From Marvinbryantia formatexigens DSM 14469 (GTDB lineage: Bacteria > Bacillota > Clostridia > Lachnospirales > Lachnospiraceae), in assembly GCF_025148285.1 (NCBI RefSeq), contig NZ_CP102268.1, positions 3,017,001 to 3,081,000 on the forward strand: a stretch of DNA of 64,000 nt, read 5' to 3'. The translations under genes were made by a program, and so were the position numbers. The notes beneath the pieces were generated by a model, which made no database searches, was not told the DNA's origin, and saw only the letters and a program-made list of their open reading frames with translations. This document shows positions 25,305 to 33,486 of this stretch, piece after piece (position 1 is the stretch's first letter; the number at the start of each line of letters is the position of its first letter).

Positions 25305-27119
25305 TTACTTTTTGTCGAAGATCCAGTATGCGTTTGCGGTAGAATGGATTTCCGACATCATATCGAATTCTCGGTTTATAAAATTTTTTGAGGAACTGTC
25401 ATTCGGGTCATTTACCAGTACCTTCCCGGAAGCAGTTACCCCGCGCAGGACAATAAAATGCCCGCCGCTTGTAAAAATGCCGGCACGCTGGGAACTGATG
25501 ACCGGACGCCCCTGGGACAGTGCGGTAAGGACGGCATTTGGATCACTGGTCTGGGTAACGGAGCCGCATCCGAAATGGCTGGCGGCAGCCGCAAAGTAAG
25601 ACCAGTAGGTGCCGACACCCGGCATGTAATAGGAATTTCCGCACCAGGATACTGCGTCAATGGGGGAGATGGTGGTTCCGGTCAGATAGCTTGCCACCAT
25701 TGCAAAACTGGTGGGACCGCATCCGCTGGAAGCAATGGAGCCTCCGCCGTAAGGAATGTTCCCATAGTCTGTCTGAAGATAATGGGGGATCTGCATCCCG
25801 TTTGCGGGATAAGTCCCGCCTGTGTTAGTGATAATGTAATACTGAAGCACATGGTCTACATATTCTTTGTCGCCATATCTGGAATAGGGCCAGCTTGGAC
25901 GTGCGCACATCATGTCTGAGTAAGCGATGGCGTTTTCTTTGGTATAGCCGCCGTCCCGTTCCATTGCCCAGTCAATATAGCCGGAGCCGTAGTTATAGCC
26001 CTGCAGGGCAAGCTTGATGCGGTCCAGGTCCGTAGGCCCGGTACATCCGGCTTTGTCCAGTGCATACTTCAGTTCCTGGACGCCGCATTCAATGCTGTAT
26101 TCCGGATCAGTTATGCCATTGGGTACGTGGGGATACCTGGTGTTAAAACCACCTTCTGCAGCCTGCATGACATCCAGGTACCGCCCTCCGGACTCCTGCA
26201 TCATGACTGCCAGGATGAGGTCCACATAATCACTCATGCCGTATTTGGCGGCTGCCCGTTCCACGGCGGGACGGTAGGCCAGCACTTCATCAGAAACATT
26301 GGCGGTGGCAACGCCGGAAGCGGCTGTACCGAAGAAGCGTGTCATATTTTCCGCATAGGCTTCCGCCGTTTTTTTCTGCTGGTCTGTCAGTTGAAAGACA
26401 TGATCGGCAAAATAAGAATCCCCGGCATATTTGATCTCAAAGTTATGGCGGGTAAAGGTAACGGTCTGTGTCTGGGCTTCTGTGGCCTGTTCACTTTCCC
26501 CCTCCACGCCGCCTTCTATGGTAACTTGCATAGTGACAGCTTCTGTGGAGACATCATAGGAAAACAGACCGCTTTTGTTTTTGCGGATGATCCGTTTCAA
26601 TTCCCGGATATTGATGTCCTCGTAATTATCCCTGCTGGCACAGAACTGAGCGATCAGCAGGTTGGCATTGACGGAAATATAATAAGCATAGGGATCCGTA
26701 ATGGAAACCGTATCGCCTTCCGGTATCCCGGATGCCGCCGCGTTGACTTCTGAGAGGATGTCATTATGGTTTTCGCGCAGCACTTCCACAATCGCCTGGT
26801 TTGCTGCCCGGATGTTGTCATTAATCTGGGCATTGCTGTTTAATGCCCCGGTGTTTTCCAGAAGGCTTCCAAAAATCAATCCCGGAAGCATCAGGACAAA
26901 CAGGACCGGCAGCATCAGAAGGATGATAAAAACAAGAATGATTTTTTTAACGGTGCCCCGGTTCTGGATTGCCGCCCCGATGGCAGCACCAAGGGGACCT
27001 GCCGCCGCGCTTTTTACGGCTCCGGACAGGGAGGCGGCTGTCTTTGCAGTTTTCATATGTGTAACAGCAGTGGTGCCTACGCCGACTGCTTCATCAAATG
27101 CACTCTGGTTTTCTGCCAG
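25305..27119 (-). CDS. CwlT-type transfer hydrolase: lysozyme domain plus C39-like peptidase
   Basis: About 604 residues with a CTG start at 27119, or 583 from ATG 27056. The CTG lies right after the upstream stop with AGAAAGGA 10 bases before it, whereas the ATG has no ribosome site; an alternative start codon is therefore more likely but unproven. A membrane helix follows residue 60. Mid-protein is a lysozyme-like domain with Met-Met-Gln-Glu-Ser-Gly-Gly and a Tyr-Asn-Tyr-Gly-Ser-Gly motif. The C-terminal 170 residues are a C39_2-type peptidase with Gly-Cys-Gly-Pro-Thr-Ser, Gly-Gly-His-Phe-Ile-Val and Asn-Asp-Pro-Asn-Asp as the catalytic Cys, His and Asp/Asn. Such proteins open the cell wall for the transfer channel. 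Confidence 0.85.
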   Translation of the reverse strand: MAENQSAFDEAVGVGTTAVTHMKTAKTAASLSGAVKSAAAGPLGAAIGAAIQNRGTVKKIILVFIILLMLPVLFVLMLPGLIFGSLLENTGALNSNAQINDNIRAANQAIVEVLRENHNDILSEVNAAASGIPEGDTVSITDPYAYYISVNANLLIAQFCASRDNYEDINIRELKRIIRKNKSGLFSYDVSTEAVTMQVTIEGGVEGESEQATEAQTQTVTFTRHNFEIKYAGDSYFADHVFQLTDQQKKTAEAYAENMTRFFGTAASGVATANVSDEVLAYRPAVERAAAKYGMSDYVDLILAVMMQESGGRYLDVMQAAEGGFNTRYPHVPNGITDPEYSIECGVQELKYALDKAGCTGPTDLDRIKLALQGYNYGSGYIDWAMERDGGYTKENAIAYSDMMCARPSWPYSRYGDKEYVDHVLQYYIITNTGGTYPANGMQIPHYLQTDYGNIPYGGGSIASSGCGPTSFAMVASYLTGTTISPIDAVSWCGNSYYMPGVGTYWSYFAAAASHFGCGSVTQTSDPNAVLTALSQGRPVISSQRAGIFTSGGHFIVLRGVTASGKVLVNDPNDSSSKNFINREFDMMSEIHSTANAYWIFDKK

Positions 27120-28091
27120 TTAGATCCGGTCCTTTCTCTGGGGTACAGGCGGAAGCTGCTGGACGATGGTTTCATGGTAGGCAACTTTGCCATCGCCGGC
27201 ATCGTAAGGTGTTTTGGATACGGCATCCTGTGCATACTGCTTGTACCAGGTAGAGCCGTCTACCGCCTGTACCGTTTCATAGGTTCCCGCCTGGGGAGCC
27301 ATATACTGGTCCGCATGGTAAAGGGCAAATTCCCGGCTGCCGGAATCAGTGTTTTCCGTTCCGGTAATGCGCCCGCCGCCGATCTCCATGTTGGTAAAGG
27401 ACGGCATGGACGTGTTTTCCACATGGCTTTCCACGGAATCTTCCACTTTGTTTGACACGGAATTCAGATTCATATAAGAGATATATGCTTTTTCCGCATC
27501 TGGACCTTTGATGGAACCCACCTGTCCGTAGTTTCCGCAGGCAATGCTGCTGATCACGTTATTGGCAAAGTCACCGCCCTTACTGAGGGAAGAACGGTAG
27601 ATGGAGTTCCCGATGCTGGAGTGTTCGGTGTAACCGGTAGCGGCATTGACGGCGCTTCGTTCCACCTGCCTTCCCACGGCACCGGCAAGCCCTCCGGAGA
27701 GGAAGCTGTCGCCGACTGCGGCCGCGCCAGGGGAAGCGGTTTTCTGGTATCCGCCGCCTAAGCTTCTGCCGATGGAGCCGCCGTGGGAACTTACAGCGGC
27801 GCTGAGGCTTTTTCCTGCGATCATCAGTTCCGCCATCATATTCCCGCCGGTATTCCCCACGTTGATTCCGAGGCTCGCCATGAAGCTGTCAATCTTCTGG
27901 GATACCTTTAAAAAAGCAATGGCGCATAGAAACCAGATGAAGACATTTCCCGTAACGGTTTCCTTGCCCTGGCTTGCCACGGCCTGCTCCACATCTGCTT
28001 CAGTCAGTTTTGCTGCGAGAGCTGGAACTGAAAAAAAAAGAACCATGCAGGCGGCCAGTGCGGCAAACAAAAATAGTTTTTTATGTTTCAT
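27120..28091 (-). CDS. conjugation-operon exported/membrane protein
   Basis: A 323-residue protein. A signal-like N-terminus with a hydrophobic helix ends Pro-Ala-Leu-Ala-Ala, and a second hydrophobic segment lies near 48-65. The remainder is Gly/Ser-rich, with long stretches of small residues and an acidic/Gln tail. The frame extends to 28214, but AAGGAGG 6 bases before ATG 28091 fixes the start. It lies between the VirB6-like and CwlT-like genes and is probably a channel-associated component. Family not recognised with confidence. Confidence 0.7.
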   Translation of the reverse strand: MKHKKLFLFAALAACMVLFFSVPALAAKLTEADVEQAVASQGKETVTGNVFIWFLCAIAFLKVSQKIDSFMASLGINVGNTGGNMMAELMIAGKSLSAAVSSHGGSIGRSLGGGYQKTASPGAAAVGDSFLSGGLAGAVGRQVERSAVNAATGYTEHSSIGNSIYRSSLSKGGDFANNVISSIACGNYGQVGSIKGPDAEKAYISYMNLNSVSNKVEDSVESHVENTSMPSFTNMEIGGGRITGTENTDSGSREFALYHADQYMAPQAGTYETVQAVDGSTWYKQYAQDAVSKTPYDAGDGKVAYHETIVQQLPPVPQRKDRI

Positions 28092-28105
28092 GTAGACCTC
28101 CTTTC

Positions 28106-28816
28106 TCAGATGGATAATGGGTTTGCGAGGAACGTGCCGACCATAGAGGTAAACAGCCGCAGGCACCAGGCGTTCATCAGCAGCAGGAAGAACTGACCGC
28201 CAAGCATCCGGCACCAGCTCTTGAAGATGTTGCTGACGGTCTGGGAGGAGCCGGTGGCAAACGCAACCGGTGCGGTGTATACCAGGACTCCTAAAAGGAC
28301 GTAACGCTCTGCAGCTTCGAACAGGAGCTTGATATAGTTCCAGGCCAGCACCAGGAGCAGAATCAGCGATGCGATGGAAACCGCGCCGTTTGCGCAGACT
28401 CCAAGGATCACGGTGATGACAGAGTTAAAATCCGCGAATTTCAGCGGAGGAAGGTCCTCTGTCAGGATCCAGCTATAAGGTGTGCCTGCGATATTTAACA
28501 GCAGGTCAACGATGTCTTTGGCATAAAAGGTCAAAAACAGAAAAATAAAGGTGCGCATGGAAAGTTTTAATGGGTCCTCTGCCTCTATCCCTGCGCCAGC
28601 AAAATAATTTTTAAAGAGCTGCCATACCCAGTTCATGAGAATCAGCCCGATTGCCAGGGCAAGGAAGACCTGGTACATGCTTTCGGCTGCAGGAAAGTAA
28701 CGCAGGAAGGTATCCATAGAACATCCCAATGCTCCCAGTACGGAAGTGGTAATCAAATCCAGGATGTTCATGACCTGCTCTGCGATCCATTCCACAATAC
28801 CGTCTAATATTCCCAT
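28106..28816 (-). CDS. VirB6/TrbL-like polytopic channel protein (CD1112-type)
   Basis: A 236-residue membrane protein with five to six hydrophobic segments spaced along the length and a Trp-rich amphipathic N-terminus. The order VirB2-like then this gene, followed later by VirB4, is the expected order for a Firmicutes type IV system, and the size and topology fit the CD1112 group of TrbL/VirB6 proteins. VirB6 proteins form the inner-membrane part of the channel. The ATG follows AAAGGAGG. The CD1112 label is by resemblance. Confidence 0.75.
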   Translation of the reverse strand: MGILDGIVEWIAEQVMNILDLITTSVLGALGCSMDTFLRYFPAAESMYQVFLALAIGLILMNWVWQLFKNYFAGAGIEAEDPLKLSMRTFIFLFLTFYAKDIVDLLLNIAGTPYSWILTEDLPPLKFADFNSVITVILGVCANGAVSIASLILLLVLAWNYIKLLFEAAERYVLLGVLVYTAPVAFATGSSQTVSNIFKSWCRMLGGQFFLLLMNAWCLRLFTSMVGTFLANPLSI

Positions 28817-28837
28817 GTGCGAACCTCCTTTCCAGGC

Positions 28838-29215
28838 TTATCCATTCCACTGCCCTCCGGCAAAGAAGGGTGTGATATAAGCCATGATAAATCCGAGGCC
28901 GTTTAAGATAGCCCATGTGATGACGATCCGTTTCAGCCATGCCCGGGACTCATCTACGGTCTTTCCGGATTTGGAGAAATTCATCATCAGGAGAGCCACG
29001 GATGCAGTTACTACGGCGGCAATGGTGGAAATAAGGACAATCTGGTTGTAAACGTCCTTCATAATTTCACTGGCTTTCTCCCAGACAGTCGCAGCCATGA
29101 CCGGCTGGACGGAGCATGTGGCAAGGGTAAATACCAGGAAAGCGGCATAAAGGTATTTCAGGAGGCCGGCAGGATTCTTTTTCACCGGCGGTCCTTTTTC
29201 TCTGTGTTTTCTCAT
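28838..29215 (-). CDS. VirB2/TrbC-like pilin or Maff2-type protein
   Basis: A 125-residue protein. A basic N-terminus and a long hydrophobic signal end Pro-Val-Met-Ala-Ala, followed by two helices near 60-78 and 93-112 with a short polar loop. Processing after the signal would give a two-helix pilin-like subunit of about 80 residues, the VirB2/TrbC pattern. It is the first gene of the secretion operon, about 245 bp after promoter P1, and follows AAGGAGG. Confidence 0.7.
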   Translation of the reverse strand: MRKHREKGPPVKKNPAGLLKYLYAAFLVFTLATCSVQPVMAATVWEKASEIMKDVYNQIVLISTIAAVVTASVALLMMNFSKSGKTVDESRAWLKRIVITWAILNGLGFIMAYITPFFAGGQWNG

Positions 29216-29309
29216 AAAACCTCCTTCATGAAAGAAGGCAGAGCGGATAAACGCCCTGCCTGTCTGCTTATAGTTTCCTGCCTCTGGCCGGAAGATTCCG
29301 GCAGCAAAA

Positions 29310-29336
29310 AGGCAGCCCGGTCAATACAGGCTGCCT
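29310..29336 (-). terminator. second leader terminator of the secretion operon
   Basis: Perfect 8-bp stem (AGGCAGCC/GGCTGCCT, 11-nt loop) followed on the minus strand by TTTTTG. It lies 95 bp before the pilin-like gene, inside the untranslated leader, and resembles the hairpin after the adhesin gene. A smaller perfect hairpin (GCCGGA/TCCGGC) follows at 29287-29302. Confidence 0.6.
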
Positions 29337-29391
29337 GATGCGGTAAACGATATGAAGTTGTAAGACGGATTTCACCTCCCGCAAGAAAATA

Positions 29392-29437
29392 CGCAGCGGA
29401 AACCGGGAAGAGAGGCAAAGATCCCGGAACCGCTGCG
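29392..29437 (-). terminator. first leader hairpin of the secretion operon
   Basis: A long stem: eight perfect pairs (CGCAGCGG/CCGCTGCG), a small internal loop and six more pairs (CCGGGA/TCCCGG). On the minus strand it is followed by TATTTTCTT. It starts about 25 bp past the predicted transcription start. Together with 29310-29336 it suggests that expression of the transfer genes needs antitermination. Confidence 0.6.
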
Positions 29438-29467
29438 CAGTCCTTGCATATAATTTTGACATTACCC

Positions 29468-29514
29468 ATTTTAGCATGTGTCTATTTACATGTAAATCGC
29501 AGAAGTGTGCCAAT
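29468..29514 (-). promoter_or_regulatory. promoter P1 of the secretion operon with a conserved 20-bp upstream element
   Basis: On the minus strand: the element ATTGGCACACTTCTGCGATT (29495-29514), then TTTACA (29491-29496, overlapping its end), 17 bp, and an extended -10 TGCTAAAAT (TAAAAT at 29468-29473). The same 20-mer, at the same 21-bp distance from the -10, occurs at P2 (41740-41786). Confidence 0.75.
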
Positions 29515-29664
29515 TTGAGAAGGAAAGCTGCCATTATCCTGCCAGTTTCTATTTGGACAAGTACCGATTCTGATAGATACTGTTTGCCTTTTCGGTAAAA
29601 ACTTATACTAAATGAAAGGGTTCCAACGCCAGGAGCGTTGGTGGAGAAAATGGAGGATAAGACA

Positions 29665-29985
29665 ATGCACGGAATTGGAAGGCGGATTCAAAAGTGCAGA
29701 GAAGATGCGAAGATGACACAGGAGCAGCTGGCGGAAAAAGTAGGAATCAGTTGGAACTATCTCGGAGCCATTGAGAGGGAAACGAAAACACCAAAGCTGG
29801 AAACTTTGATAAAAATCGTGAATGCGTTGGGTGTTTCCGCAGATGATGTGCTTCTGGATGTGATTGATGTGGGACTGAAAGCCAGATGCACCAAGTTGGA
29901 GGAGCGTATTAGAAACCTTCCGGAAAAAGAACAGAAAAAAGTTTTGAGGATTATAGATGTCTTAATTGAAGAGGCAGAAAAATAG
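29665..29985 (+). CDS. XRE-family transcriptional regulator diverging from P1
   Basis: A 106-residue Cro/CI-type protein. The HTH covers residues 5-60 (Arg-Arg-Ile-Gln-Lys-Cys-Arg, Met-Thr-Gln-Glu-Gln-Leu-Ala, Gly-Ala-Ile-Glu-Arg-Glu), followed by a Lys/Glu-rich helical tail for dimerisation. The frame is open from 29638, but GGAGG 8 bases before ATG 29665 sets the start. A 7-bp hairpin (CCAACGC/GCGTTGG, 29623-29641) precedes the ribosome site. It is transcribed away from P1 and is an obvious candidate regulator of the transfer genes. Confidence 0.8.
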   Translation: MHGIGRRIQKCREDAKMTQEQLAEKVGISWNYLGAIERETKTPKLETLIKIVNALGVSADDVLLDVIDVGLKARCTKLEERIRNLPEKEQKKVLRIIDVLIEEAEK

Positions 29986-30147
29986 TCTGTACCGGTATGC
30001 GTACAGGCTTTTTCTTTTGCTGAAAAGTGTGCTATAGCGCATGATTATATTGATGAATATGTACTATATGGTGAAAACAGCCTTAATATTTGCTATACTG
30101 TTTCTAAAAGGATAGGTACTATTACTAATAGAACCACAGGAGGATCT

Positions 30148-30858
30148 ATGAGGAAAAACTGTATAGCAATAGGGGTTTGTGTATTATGTGCTTTGGTTGG
30201 AATGAAAATTGGAGGGAGGACAGGACAGTATCGGGAAAAAGGGGTATCACAAATAAGTGACTGTATGGATGAAAAATTGAGTGTGCCGGTAGAAAGCCGG
30301 ATAAAAAATATAGAAGAATGTTATCTGTGCGGGAACAGTAATCAAAGTCTGATGGATGTTTTCCGGTGGTACGATGATCTGGGAATTATTTGTGTAAATA
30401 ACTGGTATGTAATGGATATGGGAATTAGGAATCATGATGAACGGGGAAATCTGGTTGGGGAGCAGGGTGGTTTCTGTATAGGATGGACGAATACTGAAAA
30501 AGGCGATTGCAGATTTCAGACAGAGGGAAATCCAGACAGGGGAATTTCGAATGTAACGGTAGAATACGGGGAGAATAGTGTTTTTGATGTGAAAAGAATA
30601 CAGGATTATTTGTGCCAGGAATGTCTGGATAAGCTTTTGGCAGCAATGGAAAGGCCGGATGGAGGGCATGAATCGGAAAAAGTACGGGATGTATGCCTGG
30701 TAGATTTTCAGACGCTGGAGTTGTATTCTTTACAGGAACACAGAGTGTCTTATTATATTAGGGATTATTATGTACAGATGGAGCATCAAGAGAAGAAGCT
30801 GGAGATTACGGCGTTTTATGCCCCTGTGTTGGAAAATGGACACAAACCGGGAGAGTGA
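30148..30858 (+). CDS. hypothetical exported 236-residue protein
   Basis: An N-terminal basic start and hydrophobic segment (residues 5-20) indicate export or anchoring. The mature part has paired Cys motifs (Glu-Cys-Tyr-Leu-Cys-Gly and Cys-Gln-Glu-Cys), possibly a zinc site or disulphides, and many Tyr/Trp residues. The ATG follows AGGAGG. A TATACT -10 lies at about 30100. It starts the plus-strand cargo block. No family recognised. Confidence 0.6.
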   Translation: MRKNCIAIGVCVLCALVGMKIGGRTGQYREKGVSQISDCMDEKLSVPVESRIKNIEECYLCGNSNQSLMDVFRWYDDLGIICVNNWYVMDMGIRNHDERGNLVGEQGGFCIGWTNTEKGDCRFQTEGNPDRGISNVTVEYGENSVFDVKRIQDYLCQECLDKLLAAMERPDGGHESEKVRDVCLVDFQTLELYSLQEHRVSYYIRDYYVQMEHQEKKLEITAFYAPVLENGHKPGE

Positions 30859-30948
30859 TTGTAGTGATAAAGGAATTGAGATATAATGATAAAGAAACTC
30901 AAAGAATTTGGACGCAAGTCGCGTAGTGATCTGTGTTCATAGTATGTG

Positions 30949-30977
30949 GTAAAGCGGAATGCGAATGTCCGCTTTAC
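30949..30977 (+). terminator. hairpin after the exported protein gene
   Basis: Perfect 10-bp stem (GTAAAGCGGA/TCCGCTTTAC, 9-nt loop) followed by ATTTATG. The T-run is weak, so it may also be an mRNA-stabilising structure in front of the next gene. Confidence 0.5.
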
Positions 30978-31000
30978 ATTTATGATTTGGAAGGAATAAC

Positions 31001-31432
31001 ATGGTAGCGATTTTTTGTATAGACGACAGAAAGGGAATGATGTTTAACCATCGGCGCCAGAGCAGGGATTCGATCGTTTGTGAGGATATCCTGAAGGAAT
31101 GTAAAGGCAGGAAATTATATATGAGTGCGTACTCAAAAGCGATATTCCCAGAAGATTCAGAAGTGGATATTCTCATTGCAGAGGACGGGGCCTGTCTGGA
31201 TACGGCTGAAGCGGAGGATTTTTATTTCATCGAAGATGCAAACATGATTGGGGATGAAAGCAAAATGAAAAAGCTGATCCTTTACCATTGGAACCGCAGG
31301 TATCCGGCGGATACTTATTTTCCATTGGAACTTTCAGAAGAAAATTGGGAGTTGGCAGAGCGGACAGAATTCAGAGGCTCATCCCATGAGAAGATTACGA
31401 AAGAAATATATAACCGGAGGGAGAACGGATGA
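31001..31432 (+). CDS. hypothetical 143-residue protein paired with a nuclease gene
   Basis: Compact soluble protein. It opens Met-Val-Ala-Ile-Phe-Cys-Ile-Asp-Asp-Arg and includes Met-Met-Phe-Asn-His-Arg-Arg-Gln-Ser-Arg-Asp, a pattern I associate with small proteins encoded next to DNA/RNA non-specific nucleases. The start follows GGAAGGAA, and the gene overlaps the nuclease gene by ATGA. That coupling suggests an immunity, folding or regulatory partner of the nuclease, which is inference only. Confidence 0.6.
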   Translation: MVAIFCIDDRKGMMFNHRRQSRDSIVCEDILKECKGRKLYMSAYSKAIFPEDSEVDILIAEDGACLDTAEAEDFYFIEDANMIGDESKMKKLILYHWNRRYPADTYFPLELSEENWELAERTEFRGSSHEKITKEIYNRRENG

Positions 31433-32304
31433 AGTATCGGAATAGAATAGGGTATCTGTTTGTAGTGTTGATTTGCTGCTTTACTCTTGCGGGATGTGCA
31501 GAAATGGACATAAGCAGGTCGGCAGAAAATGACAAGGCTGTGGTTTCGTTGGAAGAAATTCCGGATTATTCTGGGGAGCCATATATTGTTCTGAATAATA
31601 ATAAGCCCGACTTTTCGGAATCGGATTTAACAGAAACCCCATTTGAAACCTACAGCGAACTGGATGGATTAGGAAGGTGCGGAGCCGCTTATGCAAATAT
31701 CTGCGAGGAAATCATGCCGACCGAAGAAAGGGAAAGCATTGGGCAGGTAAAGCCGTCCGGCTGGCATACGGTAAAATATGATAATGTAGATGGCAAATAC
31801 TTATACAATCGCTGCCATTTGATCGGGTATCAGTTGGCAGGAGAGAATGCGAATGAAAAAAATCTGATTACAGGTACGAGATATATGAATGTGGAAGGGA
31901 TGCTTCCTTTTGAGAATATGGTAGCGGATTATGTAAAAGAAACGAGGAACCATGTCCTCTACCGGGTAACCCCGGTTTTTGAAGAGGAAAATCTGGTGGC
32001 AAGCGGCGTTCAGATGGAAGCCATGTCTGTGGAAGATCAGGGCGAAGGTATTTTATTCCATGTGTATGTATATAATGTTCAGCCGGGGATTGCGATTGAT
32101 TATGCAACTGGTGAGAGCAGCCTGGCAGGGGAAGTGCATATGCAGACAGAAGCTCAGGGAGAGATCAGGGGAAATTCCAGATCCAAAATATACCATTGCC
32201 CCGGGCAGGCGGCATATGACGAAATGGAGGATTCCAAATACTTGGTCATCTTTCAGTCTGAGCAGGAAGCGATAGAAGCAGGATATCGGAAAGCAAAACG
32301 GTAA
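31429..32304 (+). CDS. lipoprotein DNA/RNA non-specific endonuclease (EndA/NucA type)
   Basis: A 291-residue protein with a lipobox Leu-Ala-Gly-Cys at about residue 23, so it is anchored on the outer face of the membrane. The catalytic region carries Tyr-Asn-Arg-Cys-His-Leu-Ile-Gly-Tyr and, 20 residues later, Asn-Leu-Ile-Thr-Gly-Thr-Arg-Tyr-Met-Asn. This fits the beta-beta-alpha metal nuclease core (His and Asn) seen in EndA-like enzymes, with Cys in place of Gly before the His. Such enzymes degrade extracellular DNA or process DNA at the surface. It is coupled to the preceding gene. Confidence 0.8.
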   Translation: MKYRNRIGYLFVVLICCFTLAGCAEMDISRSAENDKAVVSLEEIPDYSGEPYIVLNNNKPDFSESDLTETPFETYSELDGLGRCGAAYANICEEIMPTEERESIGQVKPSGWHTVKYDNVDGKYLYNRCHLIGYQLAGENANEKNLITGTRYMNVEGMLPFENMVADYVKETRNHVLYRVTPVFEEENLVASGVQMEAMSVEDQGEGILFHVYVYNVQPGIAIDYATGESSLAGEVHMQTEAQGEIRGNSRSKIYHCPGQAAYDEMEDSKYLVIFQSEQEAIEAGYRKAKR

Positions 32305-32316
32305 GGGCAGGAGTGT

Positions 32317-33387
32317 ATGAAGGTGAAAAAACAGAAAAGGTGGAATTGGAAAAGAAGTATTATTGTAATAGTCATTTTAGCAGTGGCGTTTCTGCTTTGG
32401 TATGTAAATGATTATTACCACAGTGATGAGACGGTTGATCAATATATGGATGGAAATACGCTGGTCGAGACAGAAGAAATCGATCAGGGATTGTATATAG
32501 ATGGACCGGGAAATGAAAGCGCACTCATTTTTTATCCGGGAGCCAAGGTGGAATATACGGCGTATCTGCCCCTGTTATCCGAACTGGCAGAACAGGGGAT
32601 TGACAGCTTTCTTATAAAAATGCCATGCAATCTGGCTTTTTTAGGGAAGAATAAGGCAGGGGACATAATGGACAGCTACGATTACAGCGGCTGGTATCTG
32701 TCCGGACATTCCCTGGGCGGAGCGATGGCTGCAGCTTATGCTGCGGATCATCTGGATGAATTGAAAGGTCTGGTATTACTGGCAGCTTATCCGACAAAAG
32801 ACCTGAAGGCGGAAGGTTTTTCTGTCCTTTCTCTTTATGGCAGTGAGGATGGCGTACTTAATATGGAAAAAGTAGAGCAGGGAAGGACGTATATGCCCAC
32901 TGGTTATACAGAAATCTGCATAGACGGAGGAAACCATGCACAGTTTGGAAATTATGGGGAGCAGAAAGGGGATAAGGAGGCGGCAATCAGCCGGGAAGAA
33001 CAGCAGGATCAGACGGTAGAAGCAATCTGTAAGATGATAGAAGAACAGAAAAATAACGAAGAGGAGAAATCGAGTATGGGATACCAACAGATTACAGCGG
33101 AAAAAGCAAAGGAAATCATGGACAGTGGGGAAGATATTGTGATTTTAGATGTCCGGACACAGGAAGAATATGAATCCGGGCATATAAAAGGAGCCATCTG
33201 CCTTCCGAATGAAACGATTTCAGAGGAACCGGAGAATCTTCCGGATAAGACGCAGAAGATCCTGGTGTACTGCAGAAGCGGCAGGCGCAGTAAGGAGGCA
33301 GCCCAGAAACTGGCAGATATGGGGTACGAGAATGTGTTGGAATTTGGCGGCATTCTGGATTGGCCCTATAAGGAAATGGTGGAATAG
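32317..33387 (+). CDS. membrane-anchored alpha/beta hydrolase fused to a rhodanese domain
   Basis: A 356-residue two-domain protein. A basic start and a transmembrane helix (about 12-30) are followed by an alpha/beta hydrolase with the nucleophile elbow Gly-His-Ser-Leu-Gly-Gly near 130 and a His in Gly-Gly-Asn-His-Ala near 205. A charged linker leads to a C-terminal rhodanese domain (about 255-356) with Asp-Val-Arg-Thr and the active-site loop Cys-Arg-Ser-Gly-Arg-Arg. Both domains appear catalytically intact. Orientation suggests an extracytoplasmic location. It lies 12 bp after the nuclease gene. A fusion of these two domains is uncommon and its substrate is unknown. Confidence 0.8.
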   Translation: MKVKKQKRWNWKRSIIVIVILAVAFLLWYVNDYYHSDETVDQYMDGNTLVETEEIDQGLYIDGPGNESALIFYPGAKVEYTAYLPLLSELAEQGIDSFLIKMPCNLAFLGKNKAGDIMDSYDYSGWYLSGHSLGGAMAAAYAADHLDELKGLVLLAAYPTKDLKAEGFSVLSLYGSEDGVLNMEKVEQGRTYMPTGYTEICIDGGNHAQFGNYGEQKGDKEAAISREEQQDQTVEAICKMIEEQKNNEEEKSSMGYQQITAEKAKEIMDSGEDIVILDVRTQEEYESGHIKGAICLPNETISEEPENLPDKTQKILVYCRSGRRSKEAAQKLADMGYENVLEFGGILDWPYKEMVE

Positions 33388-33400
33388 AAAGAAAAACCTG

Positions 33401-33426
33401 GCATCGTCATTGGACGGTGCTTTTTT
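33401..33426 (+). terminator. intrinsic terminator after the hydrolase-rhodanese gene
   Basis: An 8-bp stem with one G-T pair (GCATCGTC/GACGGTGC, 4-nt loop, 33401-33420) followed by TTTTTT. It separates the nuclease/hydrolase unit from the Ku/ligase pair. Confidence 0.85.
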
Positions 33427-33486
33427 CTTAGCATAGAAAATACGGAGATGCAGATACTAAGAGAAATAATCGTTGAGGTGACAAAA

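Noticed and set aside
29212-29469. Minus-strand ORF of 85 codons in the secretion-operon leader
   Set aside because: It spans three strong hairpins and lacks a good ribosome site; the region behaves as a structured leader. A leader peptide cannot be excluded, but there is no positive evidence.
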